64,000 bases of DNA. Origin: CAWKEY01 sp963696315. GTDB taxonomy: Bacteria; Pseudomonadota; Gammaproteobacteria; Methylococcales; Methylomonadaceae. A model generated the notes under the pieces. It searched no databases. It worked only from the letters and a program-made list of their open reading frames with translations, and was not told the DNA's origin. Position numbers and translations under genes: made by a program. The stretch lies in NCBI GenBank assembly GCA_963696315.1, contig CAVOJU010000045.1, positions 1 through 64,000 on the forward strand. The letters are read 5' to 3'. Shown in pieces: positions 36,881 through 45,514 of this stretch; the stretch's first letter is position 1, and each line of letters opens with the position of its first letter.

Positions 36881-38284
36881 ATGACGGAAAAGACTGCTAG
36901 CAAATATCTGCTTAACCTTGAAAAGCACTTCGCCCATGACAATCCTGTATTGCAAAAAGCCTCAAAAGTCTTTCATGCCCTTGATCAGATTGAGTACGAC
37001 CTGGGCCTCATCGAGATGGATGAAACAACTGCCTGTAAAAATTCCTGGTGGCCTATCGTCAGCCTGATGGGCGGCAACTCAACCGCGAAGTCCCGCTTCA
37101 TTGATAGTTATCTGGGTGCAGAACAGCAGATCTCCGGCATTCAGACCTCCAGTCACAAATTTACTGTGCTACTGCATAACAACCAGCCCAATCCAACCAT
37201 ATTGCCTGGAACGGCCCTCGACGTTGACCACCGCTACCCGTTTTATCAAATCAGCCGCAAAATTGAGCAACAACAGACCGGTGAAGGCAACCGGATCAAT
37301 TCTTATCTCGAACTCAAAACCATCAACAGCGACCGACTAAAAGGCAAGCTGTTCATTGATACGCCCAACATCAACGCCGCTGCCGGCAACCCTGCCGCGG
37401 CCCTGCTCAACAGACACAGTATTGAAAACTCTGATCTGGTATTAATTTTCACCGATGTTTTTGATTTGGCCTCGCCACTACTTACGGAATTAGTCGAAAC
37501 CATCCGCCAATATCAGGATTCGAATAAGTTTGTATATCTGATCGACGAGCCTTATTCGAGCCTGGGCACCAATAGCAATGACCTTATCGCTGCCTGCCAG
37601 AAAAAATTATCCGAACAGGGCCTGAATACCGGACAGTTTATTGTGCTGCCGAATCAGGCGAACAGCTTTACGTCCCAAAACCAGGCCGCCGTGTTCGCCG
37701 CCATTGATCAACGTCTGGCCAATGTTGCCCATGAACGTTCCTACCGCGTTCTCGACGCTCTGCAAAAAAGCATCCATGCGCTTGATGAAACCGTGATACC
37801 TGAAGTGAAGGCCGGCATTACCTTGTGGAAAGATCGGACAAACTTTTCCAGTCTGCTGATCCTGGGCTTTATCATCGCCCTAAGCCTGTTTGCTGAAATC
37901 AATACCGGCATCGTATTAGCCACAGTAGCCGACCCCATCATGGGTCCAATTGCACTTGTCGTGCTGATTGCAATTATGACCCCGCTGCATGTTCTCATCA
38001 GCAAGCTGCAAGCCAAATACATCATCAAGCAACTAAAAACCCGGCAGAAAGAACTGCATTTGATGGAGAATCTGGCCGGGCTCTTTGAAAAAAACATGAC
38101 TTTTTGGCGCATGCTGCTGCCGATTAGTGAACCGGCCGGCTGGAACAAAAAAACCAGGGCCCGCTTAAGCCAGTTATCGGATAAAACCAAAGAACTGGTG
38201 CAATTATTAAATGATAATTTCGGCGCCTACGACCCGACTTCATTTATTGCCTATTCAGAGTCATCGGACTTTAACGATTTGTAG
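36881..38284 (+). CDS. EHD/dynamin-like protein with degenerate GTPase motifs and membrane helices
   Basis: From ATG 36881 the protein is 467 aa; the frame is open back to TTG 36647, so up to 78 more residues are possible and the start is uncertain. The region after residue 50 resembles EHD-type dynamins: a P-loop-like LMGGNSTAKSRFIDSYLG, then SSHKFTVLLH, then LPGTALDVDHRYPFYQI (compare VPGNALVVDP..PF in EHDs), and LFIDTPNI at the G3 place. The P-loop has Ala where the final Gly before Lys is expected, and G3 reads DTPN, not DTPG. Two membrane helices follow (FSSLLILGFIIALSLFA; IMGPIALVVLIAIMTPLHVL), then a coiled tail. It may bind and shape the inner membrane (inference). A membrane protein gene follows after 15 bp. 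Confidence 0.6.
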   Translation: MTEKTASKYLLNLEKHFAHDNPVLQKASKVFHALDQIEYDLGLIEMDETTACKNSWWPIVSLMGGNSTAKSRFIDSYLGAEQQISGIQTSSHKFTVLLHNNQPNPTILPGTALDVDHRYPFYQISRKIEQQQTGEGNRINSYLELKTINSDRLKGKLFIDTPNINAAAGNPAAALLNRHSIENSDLVLIFTDVFDLASPLLTELVETIRQYQDSNKFVYLIDEPYSSLGTNSNDLIAACQKKLSEQGLNTGQFIVLPNQANSFTSQNQAAVFAAIDQRLANVAHERSYRVLDALQKSIHALDETVIPEVKAGITLWKDRTNFSSLLILGFIIALSLFAEINTGIVLATVADPIMGPIALVVLIAIMTPLHVLISKLQAKYIIKQLKTRQKELHLMENLAGLFEKNMTFWRMLLPISEPAGWNKKTRARLSQLSDKTKELVQLLNDNFGAYDPTSFIAYSESSDFNDL

Positions 38285-38299
38285 CGAATCCGAACCCCA

Positions 38300-38815
38300 A
38301 TGACCTTGCAATCGAATATGGATGCGTTGAAGCAATATCTGCCGCTATGCTGGTTTAGAAACAACCCGCTGGATTTGCCGAAATCAATGGCTTTTTTTAA
38401 CCAAAATCTATTGTTCTATTATTTTGTTGCGTATTTCCTTCAGACGAACATGATCGATGACCCCATAGAAGCGTTCTTTGAGGTCACCCTGAAAACATCG
38501 CTAACGCTGTTGTTTGTAGGGATCATGATGTTTTTCAACAAAACCCTATACGTTTTTATACAAGTGTCTGCCGCCATTTTATTCTGTGAAAACATAGTCT
38601 CGATTTTCAGCGTGCCGGTGATAGTCTGGCTCACCGTCAGTGAAAGCAGCCTCAGTTACTATGTTCTCGCCCTGGTGGCTTTATGGGATTTTGCCTTGAT
38701 CACCTACATTTTCAAAAGCGTATTGGCTGTCAATTTAATTGCCGGTGCCGCCTTAGCCCTGTTTTATTTTATAACGACTTACGGCGCGGCCTTTGGTCTG
38801 GCGCAGATAATTTAA
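38300..38815 (+). CDS. four-helix membrane protein, function unknown
   Basis: 171 aa with four or five predicted helices, e.g. NLLFYYFVAYFLQTN, LTLLFVGIMMFF, VFIQVSAAILFCENIVSIF and YYVLALVALWDFALITYIF. The topology (short cytosolic N-terminus, paired helices) resembles small Yip1-like proteins, but I do not recognise the family firmly. It starts 15 bp after the EHD-like gene in the same direction, so they are probably one operon and may act together. Confidence 0.6.
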   Translation: MTLQSNMDALKQYLPLCWFRNNPLDLPKSMAFFNQNLLFYYFVAYFLQTNMIDDPIEAFFEVTLKTSLTLLFVGIMMFFNKTLYVFIQVSAAILFCENIVSIFSVPVIVWLTVSESSLSYYVLALVALWDFALITYIFKSVLAVNLIAGAALALFYFITTYGAAFGLAQII

Positions 38816-39015
38816 TAGACCGGTTCAGGGGCAATCATGCCGCCGCCTTCAAGCCATAACCTCGAAACACGTGGCTACTCGGCTTTTTCCATCTCACAAA
38901 TATCAGCACGCTTGAAGGCCTTAATCAGCGCATGCCGTTGGAACTGATGCTGAATTTTCTCCGATGCCTGCGCCCGAATGGTTATCATAAGTGTCTGCAA
39001 AATATGAGACCGGCT

Positions 39016-39585
39016 ATGTATTGTGTCAAATCCGTTCACACCATAGAAGACAGCATCAAAAAATCCCGCTTTATTGGCGTTATTGCACCCTGCACCAGCG
39101 AAAACCAAGCCATGCTGCATCTTAAACAACTTTACAGCGAACACCCCAACGCCAGTCATATTGCCTTTGCATACCGAATCAAGACCGACAGCGGAATTAT
39201 TTACCGCTTTCATGATGCGGGCGAACCGACGGGCACAGCCGGAAAACCGATTTTCCAGCATATCGAGGGAAAAGATTTGATTAATGTGCTGATTGCCGTA
39301 ATCCGCTATTTTGGCGGCGTTAAGCTGGGGGCCGGCGGCCTGACCCGCGCTTACGGCAACACCGCCCGGCAGGCTATCGAAGCGGCGGACATCGGCGCTT
39401 ATGTGGAACGGGTCAACATCCGCTTAACACTGGATTACAAGCAAATGCAAGCTCTTGACTATCAACTGAAAAAGCTTGACGGGCAGATTGTGGAGCAGGA
39501 TTTTGCCGGCCAGATAAAGCTGCTTATTCGCCTGCCGGCAACGCATGTGTCAACCCTGCGGCAATCCTTTCCAGATGTCTATTGA
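39016..39585 (+). CDS. YigZ/IMPACT family protein
   Basis: I start at MYCVKSVHTIEDSIKKSRF (39016), which matches the family N-terminus; the frame is open further upstream to 38932. About 189 aa. The UPF0029 N-terminal domain has SRFIGVIAPC, ASHIAFAYRI, YRFHDAGEPTGTAGKPI and AVIRYFGGVKLGAGGLTRAY, the last three being hallmarks. The C-terminal DUF1949 domain resembles EF-G domain IV. E. coli YigZ and yeast Yih1/IMPACT are linked to translation control. Intact. Confidence 0.9.
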   Translation: MYCVKSVHTIEDSIKKSRFIGVIAPCTSENQAMLHLKQLYSEHPNASHIAFAYRIKTDSGIIYRFHDAGEPTGTAGKPIFQHIEGKDLINVLIAVIRYFGGVKLGAGGLTRAYGNTARQAIEAADIGAYVERVNIRLTLDYKQMQALDYQLKKLDGQIVEQDFAGQIKLLIRLPATHVSTLRQSFPDVY

Positions 39586-39600
39586 GAAGCCATCAGCTGC

Positions 39601-40317
39601 TCAAATATGCGCGGTCTCGAAAATCGCCTTGTAAGACACATACATCAGCGTCGACACCAGCATATACAAAACCGGCGTCAACAAAGGCATCAGGCCACCG
39701 CCAAGGAATACCAGGGCAAACACAAACGCCAGCAGCTTGTACATGGGGCCCTGGTGTTTGGCCGCCAGCTTGTTGCCCAGTGTTTTTGCCTGGCTCCAGG
39801 TATAATTCTTGAACAACATCAGCGGATAGCTGAACCAGCAGGCAAAACTCGTCAACATCAACAGCACAAAAATAAGTGCCGCAAGCGCCGATGAGTAAAT
39901 CCAGCCGGCTAGCTGCAGCAAAGACTTATCCTCCAGATTATCCGGCGTAAATTCCCAGTAAAAGAAGAATTGCCCTATCTTGTACCACTCGCCCGCATAA
40001 ATATTGGCTGCCATTCTAAATATCAACCAGCATAGCAGGATACTGATCGCCGCCAGCAATGCCAGGGGCAGGCTCTTATTAATCGCCCAATAAAAGCCGA
40101 CCGCCCTTTCTGGCGTTGCCTTGAGATCAATGTATTTGGCAACGCCGACACCGACAAACAAACAGGTCACCGAGACCAAAACACCGAGCGCCAGGGAAAT
40201 CCGTCCGATCGCTAAAACGATGCCGATAAACACCGTGCAGCCGATCCACACCAAAGGCGCCCGGCTGATTAATATCCCCGCCTGCCCAAGCCAGGCGCTG
40301 AGGCTGTTGCGTTTCAC
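39601..40317 (-). CDS. integral membrane protein, BPSS1780-like
   Basis: 238 aa with about six hydrophobic helices. It resembles the BPSS1780/DUF2189 type of unknown-function proteins: GRISLALGVLVSVTCLFVGV, LPLALLAAISILLCWLIF, ALAALIFVLLMLTSFACWFS and FALVFLGGGLMPLLTPVLYM. Its start overlaps the trpS stop by 4 bp, so it is translated after trpS in one mRNA. No catalytic motif visible. Confidence 0.65.
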   Translation of the reverse strand: MKRNSLSAWLGQAGILISRAPLVWIGCTVFIGIVLAIGRISLALGVLVSVTCLFVGVGVAKYIDLKATPERAVGFYWAINKSLPLALLAAISILLCWLIFRMAANIYAGEWYKIGQFFFYWEFTPDNLEDKSLLQLAGWIYSSALAALIFVLLMLTSFACWFSYPLMLFKNYTWSQAKTLGNKLAAKHQGPMYKLLAFVFALVFLGGGLMPLLTPVLYMLVSTLMYVSYKAIFETAHI

Positions 40318-41327
40318 AAACCGATCCGCGAAATGCCGACAGCTTTGCGTAATTCCTTGATAAAAGGCACGCTGATGGCGCGCGCTTTTTGCGCACCTTC
40401 CTGCAATTGCTGTTCGATGTGTTCTGGAGACTGCAACAGAGCCTCATAGCGCTCCCTGGCCGGCGCGATATGTTCGTTGATATGTTCAAACAGAACTTGC
40501 TTCATTACGCCCCAGGCAATGCCATCGGCATAACGCAGACGCATTTGCGCCACTTCGGAAGCGGTCGCAAAGGCCTGATAAATACTGAACAGGGTGCAGC
40601 CTTGGGGATCTTTGGGCTCACCCGGCTCCAGCGAATTGGTTTTGATCTTGTAAATCAGCTTTCTTAATTTTTTCTCGGGCTCAAATAAGGGAATGGTGTT
40701 GTGATAGCTCTTGCTCATTTTGCGGCCATCGAGGCCCGCCAAGGTTGCAGAATTGTCATCGACGACTGCTTCCGGCAAGACAAAATGCTCGCCGTAGGTA
40801 TGATTAAATCGCCCTGCTATATCTCTAGCCATTTCAATATGCTGGACCTGATCCCTACCGACCGGCACCTTATGCGCATTAAACAGCAGTATGTCCGCCG
40901 CCATCAGTATCGGATAACTGAACAGGCCCATGGTCACGCCTTTATCGGCATCATTCTCGGCGCCTTCTTCATTCTCGGCGACCGCCGCCTTATACGCATG
41001 CGCCCTGTTCATCAAGCCTTTTGCCGTCACACAGCTCAGCATCCAGGCCAGCTCCAGAATTTCAGGCACATCGGATTGCCGGTAAAAAACCGCATTGGAC
41101 GTATCCAGACCCAAAGCCAGCCAGGTCGCGGCAATTTCCAGACTGGACTGCCTGACCAGTTCCGGCTCCTGGCACTTGATCAGGGCATGGTAATCGGCCA
41201 GAAAATAAAAAGGCGCAACATTGGCGTCTTTACTGGCTGCAATCGCCGGCCTGATGGCGCCGACATAATTGCCCAAATGGGGCGTTCCAGTGGTGGTAAT
41301 GCCAGTTAAAACTGTCGCTTTAGTCAT
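40314..41327 (-). CDS. trpS: tryptophanyl-tRNA synthetase
   Basis: Class Ic aminoacyl-tRNA synthetase that charges tRNA-Trp. 337 aa. The HIGH-like motif is TTGTPHLGNYVG near residue 11; KMSKS occurs in LDGRKMSKSYHN near 198. Other conserved parts are FYFLADYHALI, LAWMLSCVT, FSYPILMAADIL and VGRDQVQHIEMARDIA. Complete and normal length. Upstream 250 bp contain no gene. Confidence 0.96.
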   Translation of the reverse strand: MTKATVLTGITTTGTPHLGNYVGAIRPAIAASKDANVAPFYFLADYHALIKCQEPELVRQSSLEIAATWLALGLDTSNAVFYRQSDVPEILELAWMLSCVTAKGLMNRAHAYKAAVAENEEGAENDADKGVTMGLFSYPILMAADILLFNAHKVPVGRDQVQHIEMARDIAGRFNHTYGEHFVLPEAVVDDNSATLAGLDGRKMSKSYHNTIPLFEPEKKLRKLIYKIKTNSLEPGEPKDPQGCTLFSIYQAFATASEVAQMRLRYADGIAWGVMKQVLFEHINEHIAPARERYEALLQSPEHIEQQLQEGAQKARAISVPFIKELRKAVGISRIGL

Positions 41328-41580
41328 TTAGAAACACTCAATAATCCGGTTGGTGGCGGGCTTCAAGTTTTACCCTCCGAAATGGCAAACCGGGTGTAAA
41401 ACCAAGCATTCAAAGCTGACATATTACATAAATCCAGATTAATATCCAGAGGCGAAAACCAATTAGTAAGCCGGCGGCAAATCATGCACCTCCATTATGT
41501 TTTTTATAGTACACTTTTCTACCGAAGTTTTACCCGCCGAACAGCGGGAGCGGCAACTAAAGCATTAGGCGGAGAAAAAA

Positions 41581-41880
41581 ATGCTGGAATATGATGAAAA
41601 ACGTAATTATATCCGGATGGAAGTAGACTGTGACGTTACCTTTAAGCTGGCCAACTCGCATGAACTCTATCGGGGGCGCTGCACATCCATCAGTGGCGCC
41701 GGCGTATCATTTATTGCCGACCGGTGTTTTGATCCGGGCAAGGCCATGGAAATCCATGTCGAGCCCAAGAATGCCGTCACCCCGCCGATGACAGCCTTTA
41801 TCGAGGTCGTCAGAAGCACCAAGCTGGACGATAACCAGTACGAAATTGCCGCCACCATAAAAAGCATCAAAGGGAACTAA
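41581..41880 (+). CDS. PilZ-domain protein (c-di-GMP receptor type)
   Basis: 99 aa, a stand-alone PilZ domain. The N-terminal KRNYIRMEVDCDV replaces the RxxxR box (KR-x3-R), and TSISGAGVSFI corresponds to the D/NxSxxG box (here ISGAG), followed by the beta-barrel. The motifs are close to but not identical with canonical c-di-GMP binders, so binding is possible, not certain. GGCGGAG stands 7 bp before the ATG. It is followed by the QueD-like gene, 42 bp on. Confidence 0.85.
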   Translation: MLEYDEKRNYIRMEVDCDVTFKLANSHELYRGRCTSISGAGVSFIADRCFDPGKAMEIHVEPKNAVTPPMTAFIEVVRSTKLDDNQYEIAATIKSIKGN

Positions 41881-41922
41881 GCGCCCTCACTATTGAACAC
41901 AACCGAGCCCCTGCCACTTTTC

Positions 41923-42327
41923 ATGTATACCATCACCAAAGAAGTCTATTTTTGCTACGGCCACCGGCTCATGAACCATCCCGGCAAATGCCGCAACCTG
42001 CACGGCCACAGCGTCAAAGCCTCGGTTTCAATCCGGCAGGAACAGCTCAACGAGCAAGGCATGGTCTGCGATTTTTCCGATATTCGGGACTGTGTTGAAC
42101 GTTACATTGACCAACATCTGGATCACAACTTCCTGCTGCATAAGGACGATCCCATCATCCCCATGCTCATCGAAAACCAGGAGCGTTTCCTCGCCCTGGA
42201 CGAACACCCCACCGCCGAAGTCCTCAGTAAAATGATTTATCAGCACCTGAAACAAGCCGGTTTTAACGTTGCCCAGGTTGTGCTGTGGGAAACCGCCAGC
42301 GCACACGCCTGCTACAGCGAAAGCTGA
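41923..42327 (+). CDS. queD: 6-carboxy-tetrahydropterin synthase-like protein (QueD family)
   Basis: Start taken at MYTITKEVYFCYGHRL (41923); a TTG at 41893 would add ten residues. 134 aa. Zinc ligands are His in CYGHRL and the pair in NLHGHS, as in PTPS/QueD enzymes; DFSDI and LDHNFLL are also typical. The catalytic Cys region is GKCRNLHGH and the distal Glu is in LWETASAHACY. QueD makes 6-carboxy-tetrahydropterin in queuosine synthesis. Neighbours do not include other que genes, so other PTPS roles are possible. Confidence 0.8.
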   Translation: MYTITKEVYFCYGHRLMNHPGKCRNLHGHSVKASVSIRQEQLNEQGMVCDFSDIRDCVERYIDQHLDHNFLLHKDDPIIPMLIENQERFLALDEHPTAEVLSKMIYQHLKQAGFNVAQVVLWETASAHACYSES

Positions 42328-42335
42328 GCGCCGGC

Positions 42336-42791
42336 ATGGGCATTATCAATCCGGTCAACAAATCCTACTGCCTGGAACAAATCTGCGCCTCCAACTATCG
42401 CAAGCTATTCCAATTAATCCCGGATTTGCTGGCTTTTGAGGACCAGGCCATCGGCCTTGCGCCCAATAAAACCTCGCTTTACCTCGACGTCATTGAACAT
42501 ACCCCGTACACCATGACAGTTGAGCTCAGCCACTGCTTTAATAAGAATCTGGACGAATTTCTGGAGCCTGCCGTCAAAATACGGGTATATCTGGATGCCC
42601 AACTCGCCGAAGTGTTGAGCGATCACGCCCGCGCCAGCGTATCGCGCGTTTTTAAGGATCCGGGCCTAAGCCTGGAAATCATGAATTACAAATGGCGCTT
42701 AAACTACTTCCTGCAAAAGTGGCTGGATCACTGCTTGAACAAAAACTATACCTTTAGCGCCGATGCCATGAATACACCGGAGCTGGCGTAG
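42336..42791 (+). CDS. DUF1249 (YqiB-like) protein
   Basis: About 151 aa from MGIINPVNKSYCLEQIC. The DUF1249 pattern is clear: ANYRKL-like SNYRKLFQLIPDLL, LYLDVIEHTPYTMTVELSH, VRVYLDAQ-like IRVYLDAQLAEVLSDH and KWRLNYFLQKWLDHCL. Function unknown; E. coli yqiB sits near cpdA and parE. The last 147 bp and the 19 bp after the stop are repeated 2.7 kb downstream (45349-45514). Confidence 0.85.
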   Translation: MGIINPVNKSYCLEQICASNYRKLFQLIPDLLAFEDQAIGLAPNKTSLYLDVIEHTPYTMTVELSHCFNKNLDEFLEPAVKIRVYLDAQLAEVLSDHARASVSRVFKDPGLSLEIMNYKWRLNYFLQKWLDHCLNKNYTFSADAMNTPELA

Positions 42792-42810
42792 CAGGTTTAT
42801 ACCTCGTATC
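42645..42810 (+). repeat. direct repeat, copy 1 (DUF1249 3' end)
   Basis: These 166 bp align without gaps to 45349-45514 (offset 2704) with only about four mismatches. Here the sequence is the functional 3' end of the DUF1249 gene plus 19 bp after the stop. The two copies bracket a 2.5-kb segment with the MltD-like gene. Confidence 0.9.
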
Positions 42811-43300
42811 ATTTGGATGGCGAATTTCCAAAAAACAAAACGCCCACTTCCTCAGCCAGGCAGGGTGGATTAGTAGCGCATGGCAATATCCTTTGCTGAT
42901 GTTTACAGCTTGCGGGTGACGTAATCCACCGAATAAATGGAATATCACATACTGAGGAGCTGCGGGAGCCAACGTAGGGCACATTAGCGTAACGTATGGG
43001 CCGGATGAATTAGTGCCGACCATGCGACAGAGTTCGCTTCGTCATTCTTCCCACGTGCCCTTGAGCTAAGCCAAGAGAAATGTGTGCTTCCGAAAAGCAG
43101 GCAAATGTGATTATGCAAAACTTGCCTCGCCTTGCGTTTGTTGGAGGGTTACAACTAACTCCGTATCCCCACAATCAGTGCGGCCACGGAAGTGTAAAAA
43201 TCTGGCGAGTTTGTCCGCATAAAATCACCTCTGTCCAAACCGATGTTATTGTCTCTGGCAAGAAAGACGACCGGGATTGGATTTCTAAGGAGAGCAACTT
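42811..43300 (+). other. stretch without a confident gene
   Basis: 490 bp inside the repeat-flanked segment. A partial inverted repeat, GGTGGATTA (about 42865) with TAATCCACC (about 42922), resembles a scattered intergenic palindrome. A 107-aa frame (43080-43403) runs through but has no family resemblance and clashes with the small ORF at 43301. Confidence 0.5.
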
Positions 43301-43420
43301 ATGCTCTTTTCAAGCAAATTTCCAACTTTGTTTGACAATCCGGATAAAAAAATTGAAACTTTCATACACGAAATCTGGCTTAAAAGAATGGGAATTCCGA
43401 TAAGAATAATTAAGGGCTAA
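43301..43420 (+). CDS. possible small protein, 39 aa
   Basis: ATG 43301 follows a strong AAGGAG (43287-43292) by eight bases. The short frame (MLFSSKFPTLFDNPDKKIET, then FIHEIWLKRMGIPIRIIKG) is hydrophilic with a basic end. It has no known relative to me. The good ribosome site is the only argument; it could also be the end of a decayed gene. Confidence 0.35.
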   Translation: MLFSSKFPTLFDNPDKKIETFIHEIWLKRMGIPIRIIKG

Positions 43421-43501
43421 TAATTTTTTTGCATGCCATTATTGAATGGCCGATTTTTAGCCAAATAGCTTTTTAAAATATAACGGAAATGTGCATCCGT
43501 T

Positions 43502-43530
43502 AACCCGAGTCGTCATTAGGTGCTCGGGTT
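43502..43530 (+). promoter_or_regulatory. leader stem-loop before the MltD-like gene
   Basis: AACCCGAG (43502-43509) and CTCGGGTT (43523-43530) pair perfectly over 8 bp with a 13-nt loop. It ends a few bases before TGGAG, the likely ribosome site of the next gene. No U-run follows, so regulation or mRNA stability is more likely than termination. Confidence 0.4.
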
Positions 43531-43548
43531 TATAGTGGAGTAAATATA

Positions 43549-45291
43549 ATGCGTCTATCACTATTGGTATTGAATATTTTGATCGGTGCATCCTTATCAA
43601 TCAATGCCCCCGATCTTGCTGCTGCCAAATCGGCAAAAACCGGCAAAAGTAAAAGTCAAATTCTATATCAAGGTCACAATACGAAAAAAACACCCCCCAA
43701 TCCTGGTGATGTTTGGACGCGTATTCGTTTGGGCATGAAAATCCCTAACGCGACTGCCGTGCAAACAGGGCTACCTGTAAAAAACGATTTGGCAGAATTG
43801 GATGATCTCAGCAATAGTTCTGCAGATTCATGTAATGGCTTAAAGAAACTCGAAGCGCTGGCGGAGAAACAGGCATTATCAAAGTCAACGCTTGACATTG
43901 ACCCACCTACTGCGATTACACCTATGCGTAACGCCACAGCAATAGGTCGGATGAGATTAAGTGCGAAAACCACGTCAACAACTAGCAAATATACGCCACC
44001 TAGCCCAGATCAGTTTCGACAGGTAAACATACTCAAAAATAAAGGCACAACTGCTCAAGAAAACAAAAAAATCAGTTCCCGCATGGATTTTTACCCAGCA
44101 TTACCTCAACGTACCGGTCTTGTGAGACTAAGAAGCCAGCTTAATACCCCCTCTTTAAACGGCAAGCCAGCATTAACAACATCAACGATTCGTCCCGATC
44201 TTCGCTCTTTAGCAAAAACAGCTACCCTTGCAAAGCCGCCTTGCGCAGCTCTCGCAGAAGCTGATAAGAGTAGACAGGCAATGATTAATGACCGAATCAA
44301 TAAACAAATTGTTTCTTACACTCAAAATCCTGGCTTTATCTATCGCGTTGCCGAACGAGCACGCCCCTATCTTTACCATATCTTGGAAGGACTCAGTAAA
44401 AATCGACTGCCCTTAGAATTAGCACTACTCCCTATAGTTGAAAGTGCGTATCAGCCCACCGCCCAATCCCCTAAAAATGCAGCAGGACTCTGGCAGTTTA
44501 TCCCCAGCACAGGTAAAGATTTCAACCTGGAACAAAGCAGTGTTTATGACGAACGGCTTGACATTCCTGAATCCACACAAGCGGCAATCCGTTTTCTTTC
44601 CCGGTTAAAAGATCATTTCAAAGGTGATTGGTTACTTGCTTTAGCAGCTTATAATTCAGGACAACTGACTGTGGATAATGCGATCAGTCGTAATCTAGCA
44701 GAGGGTTTGCCGGCAGATTTCTGGTCTTTACGTTTGCCTGAAGAAACGCAGAACTATGTCCCGCGCTTATTGGCCTTGGCTAATATCTTTGCACATCCCG
44801 CCAGTTATGGGATAAAACTGCCCCACGTTAGTAATGAGCCGTACTTTGTCAAAGTTAAAATTGACCGCGAATTCGACATTAACTATCTGGCAGAAAAAGA
44901 TATCAGCACGGTTGCCAAGCTTGCTAATTTAACGCACGAGCAATTCAGTCTGCTGAACCCTGGTCATCTTTCTCCAACTTTGTCACGCAATAATTCTTAT
45001 ACTTTTCTCATGCCGGCTCACAATGCCAAACAGTTACGCCAGAGCTTAGCGAGCATTGCACAATTTATGGCGGACTCCACTCCTTCAGTAAAAAGTGTGC
45101 TCTTAACTGAAAACCCACAAGCCAAAATTTATTTGCCCTCATCATCGATGTCTGTGGGAAGCCTATTGGCTTCAAGCGAAGTCTCCGATGGTTCCGATTG
45201 CTCAACAGTATTTTTATCGCTTAAAGTGTCAAGGTTCTGTAGCCAATATCGAACATTTTCTATTGCGCCAGATTCAACGACGACTTTGTAA
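43549..45291 (+). CDS. MltD-like lytic transglycosylase
   Basis: 580 aa with a signal peptide (MRLSLLVLNILIGASLSINA). A long low-complexity linker rich in Ser, Thr, Lys and Pro covers residues 25-240. The SLT domain follows: PLELALLPIVESAYQPTAQS with catalytic Glu in VES, AAGLWQFIPSTGKDF and LALAAYNSGQLTVDNAI. After it comes a MltD-type region (FWSLRLPEETQNYVPRLLAL) and a LysM-like remnant (DISTVAKLANLTHEQFSLLNPGHLS). The C-terminus past residue 530 (VSDGSDCSTVFLS...) looks unrelated and may be run-on. It would cut peptidoglycan in the periplasm. It lies between the direct repeats, so it was probably acquired with that segment. Confidence 0.75.
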   Translation: MRLSLLVLNILIGASLSINAPDLAAAKSAKTGKSKSQILYQGHNTKKTPPNPGDVWTRIRLGMKIPNATAVQTGLPVKNDLAELDDLSNSSADSCNGLKKLEALAEKQALSKSTLDIDPPTAITPMRNATAIGRMRLSAKTTSTTSKYTPPSPDQFRQVNILKNKGTTAQENKKISSRMDFYPALPQRTGLVRLRSQLNTPSLNGKPALTTSTIRPDLRSLAKTATLAKPPCAALAEADKSRQAMINDRINKQIVSYTQNPGFIYRVAERARPYLYHILEGLSKNRLPLELALLPIVESAYQPTAQSPKNAAGLWQFIPSTGKDFNLEQSSVYDERLDIPESTQAAIRFLSRLKDHFKGDWLLALAAYNSGQLTVDNAISRNLAEGLPADFWSLRLPEETQNYVPRLLALANIFAHPASYGIKLPHVSNEPYFVKVKIDREFDINYLAEKDISTVAKLANLTHEQFSLLNPGHLSPTLSRNNSYTFLMPAHNAKQLRQSLASIAQFMADSTPSVKSVLLTENPQAKIYLPSSSMSVGSLLASSEVSDGSDCSTVFLSLKVSRFCSQYRTFSIAPDSTTTL

Positions 45292-45348
45292 CGATAGAAG
45301 GTATACCGGGACACGGAAATCGGGGGGCAGTTCTAACATTCCATATCC

Positions 45349-45514
45349 CGCGTTTTTAAGTATCCGGGCCTAAGCCTGGAAATCATGAATTACAAATGGC
45401 GCTTAAACTACTTCCTGCAAAAGTGGCTGGATCACTGCTTGAACAAAAACTATACATTTAGCGCCGATGCCATGAATACACCGGAGCTGGCGTAGCAGGT
45501 TTATACTTCGCATC
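45349..45514 (+). repeat. direct repeat, copy 2 (DUF1249 gene fragment)
   Basis: A second copy of 42645-42810, differing by about four substitutions (AAGTATC for AAGGATC, TACATTTAG for TACCTTTAG, and two near the end). It still contains the end of the DUF1249 frame through ELA and the stop, but lacks a start and is not preceded by the rest of the gene. Confidence 0.9.

Noticed and set aside
39607..39894. 95-aa plus-strand ORF
   Set aside because: Antisense to the membrane protein gene that overlaps trpS; composition (Arg, Gln, His) is typical of a shadow frame.
43080..43403. 107-aa ORF
   Set aside because: No ribosome site, odd composition and no family resemblance; it overlaps a better supported small ORF.
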